NCBI RefSeq assembly: GCF_029871205.1
Contig: NZ_SSOJ01000087.1
Coordinates: forward strand, 1-64,000
Source: Pseudomonas sp. BN417
GTDB taxonomy: Bacteria; Pseudomonadota; Gammaproteobacteria; Pseudomonadales; Pseudomonadaceae
Direction of reading: 5' to 3'
Length of the DNA: 64,000 nucleotides
The position numbers and the translations under genes are program-made. Below the pieces are notes generated by a model. It saw only the letters and a program-made list of their open reading frames with translations. It did not search any database and had not been told where the DNA came from. This document shows, one piece after another, positions 1 to 10,563 of this stretch. Position 1 is the stretch's first letter. Each line of letters begins with the position of its first letter.

Positions 1-1581
1 TTCAGCCTGCGCCAGGCCTTCGCCGACGACCCCGAACGCTTCCAGCACTTCAGCCTCAACGCCTGCGGCCTGCTGCTGGACTTCTCGAAGAACCTGATCC
101 GCACCGACAGCCTGGCGCTGCTGGTCAGGCTGGCCGAGGAGGCGCGGCTGGGCGATGCCATCAAGGCGATGTTCCGCGGCGAGGTGATCAACAGCTCCGA
201 GCGCCGCCCGGTGCTGCACACCGCCCTGCGCCGGCCGATCGGCGACAAGGTCCAGGTCGAAGGCGTCGACGTGATGCCCGAGGTGCACCGCGTGCTGCAC
301 CGGATGACCGAGCTGGTGGGCCATGTGCACAACGGCCTGTGGCGCGGCTACACCGAGAAACCGATCACCGACGTGGTCAATATCGGCATCGGCGGCTCCT
401 TCCTCGGCCCGCAGCTGGTTTCCGAAGCCCTGCTGCCGTTCGCCCAGAAGGGCGTGCGCTGCCACTACCTGGCCAATATCGACGGCAGCGAGTTCCGCGA
501 GCTGGCCTGCAAGCTGAATGCCGAGACCACCCTGTTCATCGTCTCCAGCAAGTCCTTCGGCACCCTGGAAACCCTGAAGAACGCCCAGGCCGCCCGTGCC
601 TGGTACCTGGCCCAGGGCGGCAGCGAGGAAGAGCTGTACCGCCACTTCATCGCCGTCTCCTCGAACCGCGAAGCGGCGGTGGCCTTCGGCATCCGCGAAG
701 AGAACATCTTCCCCATGTGGGACTGGGTCGGCGGGCGCTACTCGCTGTGGTCCGCCATCGGCCTGCCGATCGCCATGTCCATCGGCATCTCCAACTTCAA
801 GGAGCTGCTGTCCGGCGCCTACAGCATGGACCAGCACTTCCAGGGCACGCCGTTCGAACGCAACATCCCGGTGATCCTCGGCCTGCTCGGCGTCTGGTAC
901 GGCGACTTCTGGGGCGCGCGCAGCCACGCCATCCTGCCCTACGACTACTACCTGCGGAACTTCACCGACCACCTGCAGCAACTGGACATGGAGTCCAACG
1001 GCAAGAGCGTGCGCCAGGACGGCACGCCGGTCAGCGCCGGCACCGGCCCGGTGATCTGGGGAGGGGTCGGCTGCAACGGCCAGCACGCCTACCACCAGCT
1101 GCTGCACCAGGGCACCCAGCTGATCCCCGCCGACTTCATCGTGCCGGTGTCCAGCTACAACCCGGTGGCCGACCACCACCAGTGGCTGTTCGCCAACTGC
1201 CTGTCGCAGAGCCAGGCGCTGATGCTCGGCAAGTCCCGCGCCGAGGCCGAGGCCGAACTGCGCGCCCAGGGCCTGGCGGAGGACGAGGTGCAGCGCCTGG
1301 CGCCGCACAAGGTGGTGCCGGGCAACCGCCCGAGCAACACCCTGGTGATGGAACGCATCAGCCCGCGTCGCCTGGGCGCGCTGATCGCCATGTACGAGCA
1401 CAAGGTCTATGTGCAGAGCGTGCTCTGGGGCATCAACGCCTTCGACCAGTGGGGCGTGGAGCTGGGCAAGGAGCTGGGCAAGGGCGTCTACTCGCGCCTG
1501 ACCGGCCAGGACGAAGCCCCGGCCGAGGATGGCTCGACCCAGGGCCTGATCGACTTCTTCCGCGCGCGACATCGCGGCTGA
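1..1581 (+). CDS. pgi: Glucose-6-phosphate isomerase, 5' end cut by window edge
   Basis: Interconverts glucose-6-phosphate and fructose-6-phosphate in the cytoplasm; in pseudomonads it mainly serves gluconeogenesis and the cyclic Entner-Doudoroff route. The frame is open from base 1, so the start codon lies upstream; 526 residues are visible and the family is about 554, so roughly 28 N-terminal residues are missing. Family signatures seen are [38 protein letters not shown] and the [16 protein letters not shown] block with the catalytic His; the active-site Glu lies in the MESNGK segment. It is followed by a REP doublet and then acs, the order known from P. aeruginosa. Confidence 0.97.
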   Translation, partial: FSLRQAFADDPERFQHFSLNACGLLLDFSKNLIRTDSLALLVRLAEEARLGDAIKAMFRGEVINSSERRPVLHTALRRPIGDKVQVEGVDVMPEVHRVLHRMTELVGHVHNGLWRGYTEKPITDVVNIGIGGSFLGPQLVSEALLPFAQKGVRCHYLANIDGSEFRELACKLNAETTLFIVSSKSFGTLETLKNAQAARAWYLAQGGSEEELYRHFIAVSSNREAAVAFGIREENIFPMWDWVGGRYSLWSAIGLPIAMSIGISNFKELLSGAYSMDQHFQGTPFERNIPVILGLLGVWYGDFWGARSHAILPYDYYLRNFTDHLQQLDMESNGKSVRQDGTPVSAGTGPVIWGGVGCNGQHAYHQLLHQGTQLIPADFIVPVSSYNPVADHHQWLFANCLSQSQALMLGKSRAEAEAELRAQGLAEDEVQRLAPHKVVPGNRPSNTLVMERISPRRLGALIAMYEHKVYVQSVLWGINAFDQWGVELGKELGKGVYSRLTGQDEAPAEDGSTQGLIDFFRARHRG

Positions 1582-1592
1582 GGTAACAGCCC

Positions 1593-1646
1593 CATCGCGA
1601 ATCGATTCGCTCCCGCCCTGAACTGTGGGAGCGAATTCATTCGCGA
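1593..1646. repeat. REP doublet (REPIN-like) after pgi
   Basis: Two copies of a REP unit in opposite orientation: TCGCGAATCGATTCGCTCCCG at 1593-1613, then TGTGGGAGCGAAT...TTCGCGA at 1624-1646, separated by about 10 bases. Units of this form are common Pseudomonas intergenic repeats mobilised by RAYT transposases. A single related copy lies at 52411-52433. Folded RNA could protect or terminate the pgi transcript; that role is inferred. Confidence 0.75.
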
Positions 1647-1838
1647 AACCTCTGAAGTGCCAGCACGACTCCGAGCTCAATCCACCGCGGCACTCCGCTC
1701 TTCCCGCCCCGAAGGCAGGCGCTGCTGAACGATTCGGCGCAGCAGGCGTTCAAATCTCCATGGACAACCCTTGAACCGGGCAATGGCTTGGATGCACCCT
1801 TGTCGCCATCTCGGCCAAACAACAACAAGGACCTTGCC

Positions 1839-3776
1839 ATGTACGAGATCAGCCTTCACCCCGTACCAGATGCCGTGCGCAAGCACGCCCTGATCGACAA
1901 CGATGCCTACCAGCGCCTGTACCAGCAGTCCATCGAGCAGCCAGAGCTGTTCTGGGGCGAGCAGGCGACCAGCTTCCTCACCTGGTTCAAACCCTGGGAC
2001 CAGGTGCACCGCGGCGACCTGAAGAAGGGCGAGGCCGAGTGGTTCAAGGGCGGCAAGCTGAACGTCGCCTACAACTGCATCGACCGTCATCTGGAACAGC
2101 GCGGCGACCAGATCGCCATTATCTGGGAAGGCGACAACCCCGCCGAATCCGCCCAGATCACCTATCGCAAGCTGCACAGCCATGTGAATCGCCTGGCCAA
2201 CGTGCTGAAAAGCCGCGGCGTGAAGAAAGGCGACCGGGTCTGCATCTATATGCCGATGATTCCCGAGGCGGCCTACGCCATGCTCGCCTGCGCGCGCATC
2301 GGTGCCGTGCACTCGGTGGTGTTCGGCGGCTTCTCCCCCGATGCCCTGCGCGACCGCATACTCGACGCCGACTGCCGCACCGTGATCACCGCCGACGAGG
2401 GCGTGCGCGGCGGCAAGTACGTCCCGCTGAAGCAGAACGTCGACAAGGCGCTGAAGGATTGCCCCAATGTATCCTCGGTGGTGGTAGTCGAGCGCACCCA
2501 GGGCGAGATCGCCTGGGTCGAGGGCCGCGACATCTGGTACCACGAGGCCCTGCACGGCGCCAGCGAAGACTGCCCGCCGGAGTGGGTGGATGCCGAGGAC
2601 CCGCTGTTCATCCTCTACACCTCCGGCTCCACCGGCAAACCCAAGGGCGTGCTGCACACCACCGGCGGCTACCTGCTGGGCGCGGCCATGACCCACAAGT
2701 ACGTCTTCGACTACCACGAAGGCGATATCTACTGGTGCACCGCGGATGTGGGCTGGGTCACCGGCCACAGCTACATCGTCTATGGCCCCTTGGCCAACGC
2801 CGCCACCACCCTGATGTTCGAAGGCGTGCCCAACTACCCGGACGCCTCGCGCTTCTGGCAGGTGATCGACAAGCACCAGGTGAACATTTTCTACACCGCG
2901 CCCACCGCCATCCGTGCCCTGATGCGCGAAGGCGAGGACCCGGTGAAGAAGACCTCCCGCACCAGCCTGCGCCTGCTCGGCAGCGTCGGCGAACCGATCA
3001 ACCCGGAAGCCTGGGAGTGGTACTACAACGTGGTGGGCGACAAGCGCTGCCCGATCGTGGACACCTGGTGGCAGACCGAGACCGGCAGCATCCTCATCAC
3101 CCCGCTGCCTGGCGCCACCACCCTCAAGCCCGGTTCGGCGACGCGTCCCTTCTTCGGCGTGCAGCCGGCGCTGCTGGACGAAAAGGGCAAGGAAATCGAC
3201 GGCCCAGGCTCGGGCGTGCTGGCGATCAAGGCCAGTTGGCCGAGCCAGATCCGCAGCGTCTACGGCGACCACAAGCGGATGATCGACACCTACTTCTCCG
3301 CCTACCCCGGTTACTACTTCACAGGTGATGGCGCGCGCCGTGACGAGGATGGCTACTACTGGATCACCGGCCGCGTCGACGATGTGATCAACGTCTCCGG
3401 CCACCGCATCGGCACCGCCGAAGTGGAAAGCGCCCTGGTACTGCACGACGCCGTGGCCGAAGCCGCAGTGGTCGGCTATCCACATGACGTGAAGGGCCAG
3501 GGCATCTACGCCTTCGTCACGCCGATGAAGGGGCTGGAGCCCACCGAGGAGCTGAGGAAGGAGCTGCTGGCCCTGGTCAGCAAGGAGATCGGCAGCTTCG
3601 CCAAACCGGAGCTGATCCAGTGGGCCCCGGGCCTGCCCAAGACCCGTTCGGGCAAGATCATGCGGCGGATCCTGCGCAAGATCGCCTGCAACGAGCTGGA
3701 TAACCTGGGCGATACCTCGACCTTGGCCGACCCTTCGGTAGTGCAGAACCTGATCGACAAACGCCTCAACCAGTAA
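1839..3776 (+). CDS. acs: Acetyl-CoA synthetase (AMP-forming)
   Basis: Activates acetate to acetyl-CoA via acetyl-AMP. 645 residues, the usual family length. The ATG at 1839 is preferred over in-frame codons further upstream because AAGGA at about 1827-1831 gives a good ribosome-binding site and the protein then begins [10 protein letters not shown]. The ANL-family P-loop [13 protein letters not shown] is near residue 260, the WWQTETGS motif follows near 410, and the C-terminal [11 protein letters not shown] places the adenylation Lys at 606. That Lys is the one reversibly acetylated in characterised Acs enzymes. Its position beside pgi matches the P. aeruginosa acsB locus. Confidence 0.96.
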   Translation: MYEISLHPVPDAVRKHALIDNDAYQRLYQQSIEQPELFWGEQATSFLTWFKPWDQVHRGDLKKGEAEWFKGGKLNVAYNCIDRHLEQRGDQIAIIWEGDNPAESAQITYRKLHSHVNRLANVLKSRGVKKGDRVCIYMPMIPEAAYAMLACARIGAVHSVVFGGFSPDALRDRILDADCRTVITADEGVRGGKYVPLKQNVDKALKDCPNVSSVVVVERTQGEIAWVEGRDIWYHEALHGASEDCPPEWVDAEDPLFILYTSGSTGKPKGVLHTTGGYLLGAAMTHKYVFDYHEGDIYWCTADVGWVTGHSYIVYGPLANAATTLMFEGVPNYPDASRFWQVIDKHQVNIFYTAPTAIRALMREGEDPVKKTSRTSLRLLGSVGEPINPEAWEWYYNVVGDKRCPIVDTWWQTETGSILITPLPGATTLKPGSATRPFFGVQPALLDEKGKEIDGPGSGVLAIKASWPSQIRSVYGDHKRMIDTYFSAYPGYYFTGDGARRDEDGYYWITGRVDDVINVSGHRIGTAEVESALVLHDAVAEAAVVGYPHDVKGQGIYAFVTPMKGLEPTEELRKELLALVSKEIGSFAKPELIQWAPGLPKTRSGKIMRRILRKIACNELDNLGDTSTLADPSVVQNLIDKRLNQ

Positions 3777-3797
3777 AGGAGTTGCAAGCCTCGAGCT

Positions 3798-3838
3798 GCA
3801 AGCCGCAAGCCTGCTCCCGCTTGTAGCTTGCGGCTTGC
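3798..3838. repeat. Intergenic inverted repeat (REP-like, GCAAGC family)
   Basis: A perfect 13-bp inverted repeat: GCAAGCCGCAAGC at 3798-3810 and GCTTGCGGCTTGC at 3826-3838. It fills the acs to MpaB-like gene gap. Related elements built from AGC/GCAAGC/CTGGAAGC units occur at 17098-17154, 18876-18913 and 36795-36827. Confidence 0.7.
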
Positions 3839-3849
3839 GGCTTTCCCCC

Positions 3850-4725
3850 ATGGAATTCATTCGCCGCCGTATAGAAACCCAGATCATCGGGCTCACCGGC
3901 CTTGCCCTTGGCCAGCTCGATTTCGAGAACCCCAAGGGCGATCCCGGCCTGTTCGGACCGGACTCGGTGACCTGGAGGGTCCACGGCGACTTCACCTCGA
4001 TGATGATCGGCGGCATCAGCGCCCTGCTCCTGCAGATGCTGCATCCCCTGGCCCTGGCCGGCGTCTGGGATCACTCGAACTTCCGCACGGACATGCTCGG
4101 CCGCCTGCGTCGTACCGGACAGTTCATCTCCGGCACCACCTTCGGCACCCGCAAGGACGCCGACTGGCTGATCGACAAGGTGCGCAACATCCATCTGCAG
4201 GTGGTCGGCACCGCGCCCGACGGCCGCCCCTATGCCGCCAGCGATCCCGATCTGCTGACCTGGATCCATGTGGCCGAAGTCAGCAGCTTCCTCAAGGCTC
4301 ACCTGCGCTACCTCAATCCCGACCTCAGCGGCGAGGACCAGGACCGCTACTACGCCGAGATCGCCCTGGTGGCCGAGCGCCTGGGGGCACGCGACGTGCC
4401 GAAATCGCGGCGCGAGGTAGCGGAGTACCTGGAGGCCATGCGCCCACAGCTGCTCTGCGACGAGCGCAGCCTGGAGGTGGTGCGAATTCTCTTCGGCGCC
4501 CCGGCGCCCAGCGTGCCGGCCAAGCCCTTCGGCCTGCTCATGACGCAAGCCGGCATCGATCTGCTGCCCGACTGGGCCAGCGCCATGCTCGGTCTCCATC
4601 AGTCCGCCTGGCAGCGCCGACTGGTGCGGGCCGGCGTCTGGCGGATCGCCCCGATTCTGCGCTGGGCCATGCGCAACGGGGCCGTTCATCGCGCACGCCG
4701 GCGCATGGGCCTGCCGCCGCGCTGA
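3850..4725 (+). CDS. MpaB/DUF2236-family oxygenase-like protein
   Basis: 291 residues from the ATG at 3850 (MEFIRRRIETQIIGL). The segment VHGDFTSMMIGGISALLLQMLHP, followed by TGQFISGTTFGTRKDAD and a His-containing TWIHVAEVSSFLKAH stretch, is typical of the DUF2236/MpaB family, which includes putative haem-dependent oxygenases and latex-clearing-type proteins. The substrate is unknown. No good Shine-Dalgarno precedes the ATG because the REP-like repeat ends only 11 bases upstream; an in-frame TTG at 3835 is an alternative inside the repeat. The next gene, a thiolase, starts 87 bases downstream on the same strand, but no functional link is evident. Confidence 0.8.
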   Translation: MEFIRRRIETQIIGLTGLALGQLDFENPKGDPGLFGPDSVTWRVHGDFTSMMIGGISALLLQMLHPLALAGVWDHSNFRTDMLGRLRRTGQFISGTTFGTRKDADWLIDKVRNIHLQVVGTAPDGRPYAASDPDLLTWIHVAEVSSFLKAHLRYLNPDLSGEDQDRYYAEIALVAERLGARDVPKSRREVAEYLEAMRPQLLCDERSLEVVRILFGAPAPSVPAKPFGLLMTQAGIDLLPDWASAMLGLHQSAWQRRLVRAGVWRIAPILRWAMRNGAVHRARRRMGLPPR

Positions 4726-4812
4726 GCGTCTGGCCGGGTCGGCAACCCTGTGCGACCATTGCAGCTTGTTCGGTCATTGCCTGACCAGATCCGCAGCCGT
4801 GAGGACAGATCC

Positions 4813-5991
4813 ATGCAAGACGTCGTTATCGTCGCCGCCACCCGCACCGCCATCGGCAGCTTCCAGGGCGCCCTGGCCAACATCCCCGCCCCGGAACTGG
4901 GCGCCGCGGTGATCCGCCAGCTGCTGGCGCAAACCGGCCTCGACGGCGCCGAGGTGGACGAAGTCATCCTCGGCCAGGTGCTCACCGCCGGCTCCGGGCA
5001 GAACCCGGCACGCCAGGCCGCCATCCTCGCCGGCCTGCCCCATGCGGTGCCGGCCATGACCCTGAACAAGGTCTGCGGGTCCGGCCTCAAGGCCCTGCAC
5101 CTGGCGACCCAGGCGATCCGCTGCGGTGATGCCGAGGTGATCATCGCCGGTGGCCAGGAGAACATGAGCCTGGCCCCCTACGTCATGCCCGCCGCGCGCA
5201 CCGGCCTGCGCATGGGCCACGCCAAGCTGGTCGACAGCATGATCCAGGATGGCCTGTGGGATGCCTTCAACGACTATCACATGGGCATCACCGCGGAGAA
5301 CCTTGTAGAGAAGTACGGCATCAGCCGCGAGGCCCAGGACGCCTTCGCCGCCGCCTCGCAGCAGAAGGCCTGCGCCGCCATCGAGGGCGGGCGCTTCAAG
5401 GATGAGATCACCCCGATCTTGATTCCGCAAAAAAAGGGCGACCCGGTCGCCTTCGCCACCGACGAGCAGCCTCGCGTCGGCACCACCGCCGAGTCCCTGG
5501 CCAAGCTCAAGCCCGCCTTCAAGAAGGACGGCAGCGTCACCGCCGGGAACGCCTCCAGCCTCAACGACGGCGCCGCCGCCGTGCTGCTGATGAGCGCCGC
5601 CAAGGCCGAAGCTCTGGGCCTGCCGGTGCTGGCGCGCATCAAGGGTTATGCCAATGCCGGCGTCGACCCGGCGATCATGGGCATCGGCCCGGTCTCGGCC
5701 ACACGCCGCTGCCTGGAGAAGGCCGGCTGGAACCTGGCCGACCTCGACCTGATCGAAGCCAACGAAGCCTTCGCCGCGCAGTCGCTGTCGGTGGGTAAGG
5801 AGCTGGGTTGGGATGCGAGCAAGGTCAACGTCAATGGCGGCGCCATCGCCCTTGGCCACCCCATCGGCGCCTCCGGCTGCCGCGTGCTGGTGACCCTGCT
5901 GCACGAGATGATCAAGTGCGATGCAAAAAAAGGCCTGGCGACCCTCTGCATCGGCGGTGGCCAGGGCGTGGCCCTGGCGATCGAGCGCTGA
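4813..5991 (+). CDS. Acetyl-CoA C-acetyltransferase (thiolase II)
   Basis: 392 residues, a normal length for biosynthetic/acetoacetyl-CoA thiolases; catalyses Claisen condensation of two acetyl-CoA or the reverse thiolysis. The catalytic set is complete: nucleophile Cys88 in [11 protein letters not shown], His349 in [10 protein letters not shown] and Cys379 in LCIGGGQG. The start at 4813 ([15 protein letters not shown]) is preceded by GAGGAC; an upstream in-frame codon at 4750 gives a non-homologous extension. It resembles AtoB/PhbA proteins. With acs nearby it may act at the acetyl-CoA/acetoacetyl-CoA node, but no beta-ketoacyl-CoA reductase or PHB synthase is adjacent, so the pathway is not fixed. 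Confidence 0.93.
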   Translation: MQDVVIVAATRTAIGSFQGALANIPAPELGAAVIRQLLAQTGLDGAEVDEVILGQVLTAGSGQNPARQAAILAGLPHAVPAMTLNKVCGSGLKALHLATQAIRCGDAEVIIAGGQENMSLAPYVMPAARTGLRMGHAKLVDSMIQDGLWDAFNDYHMGITAENLVEKYGISREAQDAFAAASQQKACAAIEGGRFKDEITPILIPQKKGDPVAFATDEQPRVGTTAESLAKLKPAFKKDGSVTAGNASSLNDGAAAVLLMSAAKAEALGLPVLARIKGYANAGVDPAIMGIGPVSATRRCLEKAGWNLADLDLIEANEAFAAQSLSVGKELGWDASKVNVNGGAIALGHPIGASGCRVLVTLLHEMIKCDAKKGLATLCIGGGQGVALAIER

Positions 5992-6177
5992 TAGGAGCCC
6001 GCGTCCGCAGGGTGGACAGCGCCCTTCTGTCCCCCCCCTGCGGAGTTGACCCGAAACGCGGGGGGCGTTCCTGTGGTGGTGGAATCCCTCTGCGGTTTCC
6101 ACCCCGCGGCGCCCAGGCGCTCACCTCTGCGCGGCCCCCTTTGCTAAACTGCGCGCCCCTTCCATGAGACGCCGCGC
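5992..6177. other. Intergenic region with GC-rich hairpin
   Basis: No gene seen. CCGCAGGG at 6007-6014 and CCCTGCGG at 6046-6053 are the outer arms of an imperfect hairpin just after the thiolase; it lacks a T-run, so termination is uncertain. TAAACT near 6146 may be a -10 element for the methyltransferase. Confidence 0.4.
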
Positions 6178-7197
6178 ATGTCCCCTGCTCTCCTCCAGGC
6201 GCTGCGCGCCGCCCTCGACTCCCGCCAGACGCTGCTGGCCGAACTGCATGCCCAGGGCTCCGATTGCTACCGGCTGTTCCATGGCAGCCAGGAAGGCGCA
6301 CCCGGCCTGACGGTGGATCGCTACGGCCCGCAGTTGCTGGTACAGAGTTTCCACCAGCCGCTGGAGCGCGAGGCGCTGTTGGCGCTGGCCGCCGCCATCG
6401 ATGAACACCTTGGCGAGAAGTTGCTGCTGGTCTACAACGACCGTTCCCAGGGCAATTCCCGCATCGATCGCCGCGATCCGGTCTACCAGGCCGAAGCCGC
6501 CGCGCTGGAGGACCTGGTCGGCCACGAGTGGGGTCTCAACTACCGGGTACGCGGCCGCCATTCCGGCCAGGACCCGCTGCTGTTCCTCGACCTGCGCAAT
6601 ACCCGCGGCTGGGTGAAGGACAACAGCGCCGGCAAGTCGGTGCTCAATCTCTTCGCCTACACCTGCGGTATCGGCCTCTGCGCGGCAGCAGGCGGGGCTG
6701 AGGAGGTATGGAACCTGGACTTCGCCGAGGGCAACCTGGCGGTGGGCCGCGAAAACGCTGCGCTGAACCCTGAACTGGCGCCGATGCGCTTCGTGCAGTC
6801 CGACTATTTCCCGGCCATCCGCCAGCTCGCCGGCCTGCCCATCGCCCGCCGCCACGGCCAGCGCCTGCCCAGCTACACGCGCCTCGAGCAGCGCCAGTTC
6901 GACCTGGTATTCCTCGACCCGCCCGCCTGGGCCAAGAGTGCCTTCGGCACGGTGGACCTTCTGCGCGACTACCAGAGCCTGCTCAAGCCCGCCCTGCTGG
7001 CCACGGCCGAAGGCGGCACCCTGGTCTGCAACAACAACCTGGCCAAGGTCGACATGGACGACTGGCGCGAACAGGTACTGCGTTGCGCGAGCAAGCTGGG
7101 CCGGCCGGTGCGCGACTGCCAGCAGTTGCCTCCCGCCGGCGACTTCCCGTCCATGGACGCGCGTCCGCCGCTGAAGACCCTGGTCCTGCAGCTCTGA
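6178..7197 (+). CDS. Class I SAM-dependent methyltransferase, RlmI-like
   Basis: 339 residues. The N-terminal part (GLTVDRYGPQLLVQSF) resembles the PUA/EEHEE region of RlmI-type 23S rRNA cytosine-C5 methyltransferases. The Rossmann part has the SAM motif VLNLFAYTCGIGLCAAAGGA near residue 155-175, an acidic WNLDFAEGN segment, and LVFLDPPAWAKSAFG near 245, the motif IV of this group. It is likely a cytosolic RNA methyltransferase, but the target base is not determinable from sequence. It stands alone between the thiolase and the DUF748 gene, on the same strand. Confidence 0.8.
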   Translation: MSPALLQALRAALDSRQTLLAELHAQGSDCYRLFHGSQEGAPGLTVDRYGPQLLVQSFHQPLEREALLALAAAIDEHLGEKLLLVYNDRSQGNSRIDRRDPVYQAEAAALEDLVGHEWGLNYRVRGRHSGQDPLLFLDLRNTRGWVKDNSAGKSVLNLFAYTCGIGLCAAAGGAEEVWNLDFAEGNLAVGRENAALNPELAPMRFVQSDYFPAIRQLAGLPIARRHGQRLPSYTRLEQRQFDLVFLDPPAWAKSAFGTVDLLRDYQSLLKPALLATAEGGTLVCNNNLAKVDMDDWREQVLRCASKLGRPVRDCQQLPPAGDFPSMDARPPLKTLVLQL

Positions 7198-7287
7198 GGC
7201 GCTCCCGACAACGCGAGCCAACCATCAGTCGGAACCCTGAGGCCGTGCCATAATCCAACGCATCTTTGCCGGGATAGTTGACGCCTC

Positions 7288-10209
7288 ATGTACAAAGGAT
7301 TGAAACGGGCCGCCTGCGCCCTGCTGATCGTCTTCGCGCTCTACAGCCTGCTTGGCTTTCTGATCATCCCGGGGATAGCCCTGCGGGTGGCCAACCAGCA
7401 GCTGGCCCGGTACGCCACAGTGCCCGCGCATCTGGAGCGTATCCAGCTGAACCCCTTCAGCCTGGAGCTGACCCTCTGGGGCCTGCACATTGGCGACGAC
7501 AAGACCGAGCAGGCCGGCTTCGAGCGGCTCTATGCCAACCTGCAGTTGGACAGCCTCTGGTCCGGCGCCCTGCACCTGGCGGACGTCGAGTTGGACAAGT
7601 CGACCACCGAGGTGCTGTTCGCCAAGGACGGCAAGCTCAACCTGACCCAGCTGTTCAAGCTCCCGCCCAGCGAGCCCAAGCCGGAAGAGCCGACTGGCGA
7701 GCCCTTTCCCCTGCGCATCGATCGCATCGAGCTGATCGAGGGCGGCCTGCACTTCCAGGACCTGCGTCCCAGCGAACCCATCGAGTTCGTCTACGACTCG
7801 CTCAACCTGGAGCTGCACAACCTCAGCACCCTGCCCGATGACCATGCCGAGATGTCCCTCGTGGCCACCGGCCCCTACGGCGGGCGCATCGACTGGGAAG
7901 GCCAGATCAGCCTGGTGCCGTTCAGCTCCAGCGGCAAGCTGAAGCTCACCGATGGCCAATTGAAGGGCATCTGGCCCTACGTCCGGGATGCCGTGCCCCT
8001 GGTGCTGGAGAAAGGTGTGGTCAGCCTCTCCACCGACTACAGGCTGAGCCTGGCCAAAGGTACCCAGCTCAACCTGGACAAGATCTGGATCAAGGTCGCG
8101 CCCTTCGCCATCAAGGCGCCGGACAAGCGTCCGCTGGTCAATCTCGATCTGCTGGAAATCAGCGACAGCTCCCTGGACCTGGTGAAGCAGCAAGTGGTGG
8201 TTGGCAAGATCCACAGCCAGAACCTGGAAACCTGGGCCGCCCGCGAAGCCGACGGCCAGCTGGACTGGCAGAAGCTCTTCGCCAGCGAGGCCAAACCGGC
8301 CGCCAAGGCCGAAGAGAAGCCCGCCGCCGCGCAGGCCGATGCCAAGGCCGGACCCGGCAAGCCCTGGGTGGTGCTGCTGCGCGATACCCAGCTGCGTGGC
8401 TACAAGGTCCATCTGGCCGACCGGGTGCCCAAGGAACCGGTGCAATTGGAACTGGGCCCGCTGAACCTCGACCTCAAGGACTTCGACAGCCGGGGCGAGT
8501 CGCCCTTCAACCTCAGCGTCGACACAGGCCTCGGCAAGCAGGGCAAACTGCAGGCGATAGGCCAGATCCAGCTCAAGCCCACCACCGCCAGGCTGCAGGT
8601 GCAGACCCGCGACATCGACATGCGCGTGGCCCAGGCCTACCTCAGCCCCTTCGTCCGTCTGGAACTGCGCAGCGGCATGCTCGACAGCGACCTCAACGTC
8701 GAGCTGAAAAGCACCGAGCCCCTGGCCCTGGCCGTGACCGGCCGCGCCCTGGTCAACCAGATGCACACCCTGGACACCCTCAAGGAGCGCGACTTCGTCA
8801 AATGGCAGCAGCTGCTGGTGGAAGGCATCAACTACCAGCATGGCGACAGCCTGAACATCGACAAGGTGAGCCTGAACCAACCCTATGCCCGCTTCATCAT
8901 CAACGAGGACCTGACCACCAACGCCAGTGACCTGGTGATCAAGCAGCCGGCCGACGCCAACGCCCAGCCCGCCGCGGCCGACGCCAAGACCGAGCCGGCC
9001 GGCAAGCCGCTCGGCATCCGCATCGGCGGCATCGAGATCAAGGACGGCTCGGCGAATTTCGCCGACTTCAGCCTGACGCCGAACTTCGCCACCGCCATCC
9101 AGCAGCTCAATGGCGAGATCGGTACCCTGGACAACCGCAATCCCAAGCCGGCCAAGGTGGCGGTGAACGGCAAGGTCGACCGTTACGCGCCGGTGACCAT
9201 CAAGGGCAGCCTGAACCCCTTCGACCCCCTGGACAGCCTGGACATCGCCACCAGTTTCAAGCGCGTCGAGCTGACCACCCTGACCCCCTACTCCGGCAAG
9301 TTCGCCGGCTACCGCATCCGCAAGGGCCGGCTCAACCTCGACCTGCACTACCAGATCGAGAAGGGCCAGCTGAAGGCGAAGAACCACCTGGTGCTGGAGC
9401 AGTTGCAGCTGGGCGAGCAGGTCCAGAGCCCCAATGCGGTGGACCTGCCGGTGCGCCTGGCGGTCGCCCTGCTCAAGGATACCGAGGGCAAGATCGACAT
9501 TGAGCTGCCTGTTGCCGGCAATCTCAACGACCCGCAGTTCAGCGTCGCCCCCATTGTCTGGCAGACCCTGCGCAACCTGGTGTTGCGCGCGGTGCAGGCA
9601 CCCTTCAACTTCGTCGCCGGCCTGGTGGGCGGCAGCAGCGAAGACCTCGGCCAGGTGCCCTTCAAGGCCGGTAGCAGTGACCTGGATGCGGAGGCGCAGA
9701 AATCCCTGGACACCCTGGCCGAAGCCCTCAAGCAGCGCCCGGCCCTGCGCCTGGAAGTGGAAGGCTCCAGCGCCAAGGCCGCCGACGGCCCGCTGCTCGC
9801 CGAGCAGCGCCTGGAGCGCGAATACCAGAGCACCTACTACAAGATCGCCCAGCGCCGGGGCGACAAGGTGCCGGCAGAAGCCAGCCAGTTGGAGGTTCCG
9901 GACGACGAGAAAGGGCCTATGCTGGAAGGCATCTACCGCACTCGCCTGAAGCAGCAACCCCCGGCCGATTGGGCCGAGCTGGACAGCGAACCGCGCGCGG
10001 CCAAGCTACGTGAGGCAGTGCTGGCCTCCTGGGCACAGAGCGACCTGCTGCTGCGCCAACTGGGGCAGTCCCGCGCTGCCAGCATCAAGGACTACCTGGT
10101 GGAGCGCGGCGGACTCGCCGACGAACGCATTTTCCTGCTGGACGTCAGCCTGGTCGACCCCAATCAGGCCGGTGAGGTGATTACCCCGCTGCACCTCGAC
10201 AGCGAGTAG
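7288..10209 (+). CDS. AsmA-like DUF748 family envelope protein
   Basis: 973 residues. One N-terminal membrane anchor (residues about 7-32, ALLIVFALYSLLGFLIIPGIAL) is followed by a large periplasmic part with beta-rich AsmA/DUF748 segments. Low-complexity Ala/Lys/Pro linkers occur around residues 340-360 and 555-575. An OmpA-like stretch near residue 790 (FKAGSSDLDAEAQKSLDTL) is often seen at the end of DUF748 proteins. Relatives belong to the AsmA/TamB group implicated in moving phospholipids between the two membranes; the role of this member is inferred. Its stop is 8 bases from the following DUF2845 gene, which implies co-transcription. Confidence 0.85.
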   Translation: MYKGLKRAACALLIVFALYSLLGFLIIPGIALRVANQQLARYATVPAHLERIQLNPFSLELTLWGLHIGDDKTEQAGFERLYANLQLDSLWSGALHLADVELDKSTTEVLFAKDGKLNLTQLFKLPPSEPKPEEPTGEPFPLRIDRIELIEGGLHFQDLRPSEPIEFVYDSLNLELHNLSTLPDDHAEMSLVATGPYGGRIDWEGQISLVPFSSSGKLKLTDGQLKGIWPYVRDAVPLVLEKGVVSLSTDYRLSLAKGTQLNLDKIWIKVAPFAIKAPDKRPLVNLDLLEISDSSLDLVKQQVVVGKIHSQNLETWAAREADGQLDWQKLFASEAKPAAKAEEKPAAAQADAKAGPGKPWVVLLRDTQLRGYKVHLADRVPKEPVQLELGPLNLDLKDFDSRGESPFNLSVDTGLGKQGKLQAIGQIQLKPTTARLQVQTRDIDMRVAQAYLSPFVRLELRSGMLDSDLNVELKSTEPLALAVTGRALVNQMHTLDTLKERDFVKWQQLLVEGINYQHGDSLNIDKVSLNQPYARFIINEDLTTNASDLVIKQPADANAQPAAADAKTEPAGKPLGIRIGGIEIKDGSANFADFSLTPNFATAIQQLNGEIGTLDNRNPKPAKVAVNGKVDRYAPVTIKGSLNPFDPLDSLDIATSFKRVELTTLTPYSGKFAGYRIRKGRLNLDLHYQIEKGQLKAKNHLVLEQLQLGEQVQSPNAVDLPVRLAVALLKDTEGKIDIELPVAGNLNDPQFSVAPIVWQTLRNLVLRAVQAPFNFVAGLVGGSSEDLGQVPFKAGSSDLDAEAQKSLDTLAEALKQRPALRLEVEGSSAKAADGPLLAEQRLEREYQSTYYKIAQRRGDKVPAEASQLEVPDDEKGPMLEGIYRTRLKQQPPADWAELDSEPRAAKLREAVLASWAQSDLLLRQLGQSRAASIKDYLVERGGLADERIFLLDVSLVDPNQAGEVITPLHLDSE

Positions 10210-10217
10210 GAGTTCCT

Positions 10218-10508
10218 ATGCGCATGCTGCCGTCAGCCCTGCTGGCGCTCGCCCTGGCCACCCCGGCCGGGGCCGACACCATGCGCTGCGGCAGCAAGCT
10301 GATCAGCCTCGGCGACCGCACCTTCGAAGTCCTGCAGAAATGCGGCGAGCCGGTGCATCGCGACCTGGTCGGCTACACCCTGGGCTCCTACGACCGGCGC
10401 GAGTTCACGGTCGAGGAATGGGTCTACGGCCCCAACAACGGCATGCTCAGCATCCTCACCTTCGAGGGCAACCGCCTGGTGCGCATCGAAACCCGGCGCA
10501 ACCGCTGA
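10218..10508 (+). CDS. DUF2845 small periplasmic protein (first copy)
   Basis: 96 residues with a short signal peptide (MLPSALLALALATPAGA) and a mature part beginning DTMRCGSKLISLGDRTFEVLQKCGEP. The two conserved Cys (RCGS and KCGEP) and the VEEWVYGPNNGML segment are typical of DUF2845. An AGGAG ribosome-binding site lies just before the ATG at 10218. Function unknown. It lies in a run with DUF748, a second DUF2845 gene and a rhomboid protease. Confidence 0.85.
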   Translation: MRMLPSALLALALATPAGADTMRCGSKLISLGDRTFEVLQKCGEPVHRDLVGYTLGSYDRREFTVEEWVYGPNNGMLSILTFEGNRLVRIETRRNR

Positions 10509-10563
10509 CGCGTCAGGGGCCCCGGGTGTAGGCTGTAGGACCGAGCGTCACCCGGATATCCCC

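Noticed and set aside
1677-4016. 779-codon minus-strand frame opposite acs
   Set aside because: Antisense shadow of acs that also crosses intergenic sequence.
7225-9957. 910-codon minus-strand frame opposite the DUF748 gene
   Set aside because: Antisense shadow; composition typical of reverse-frame reading of a GC-rich gene.
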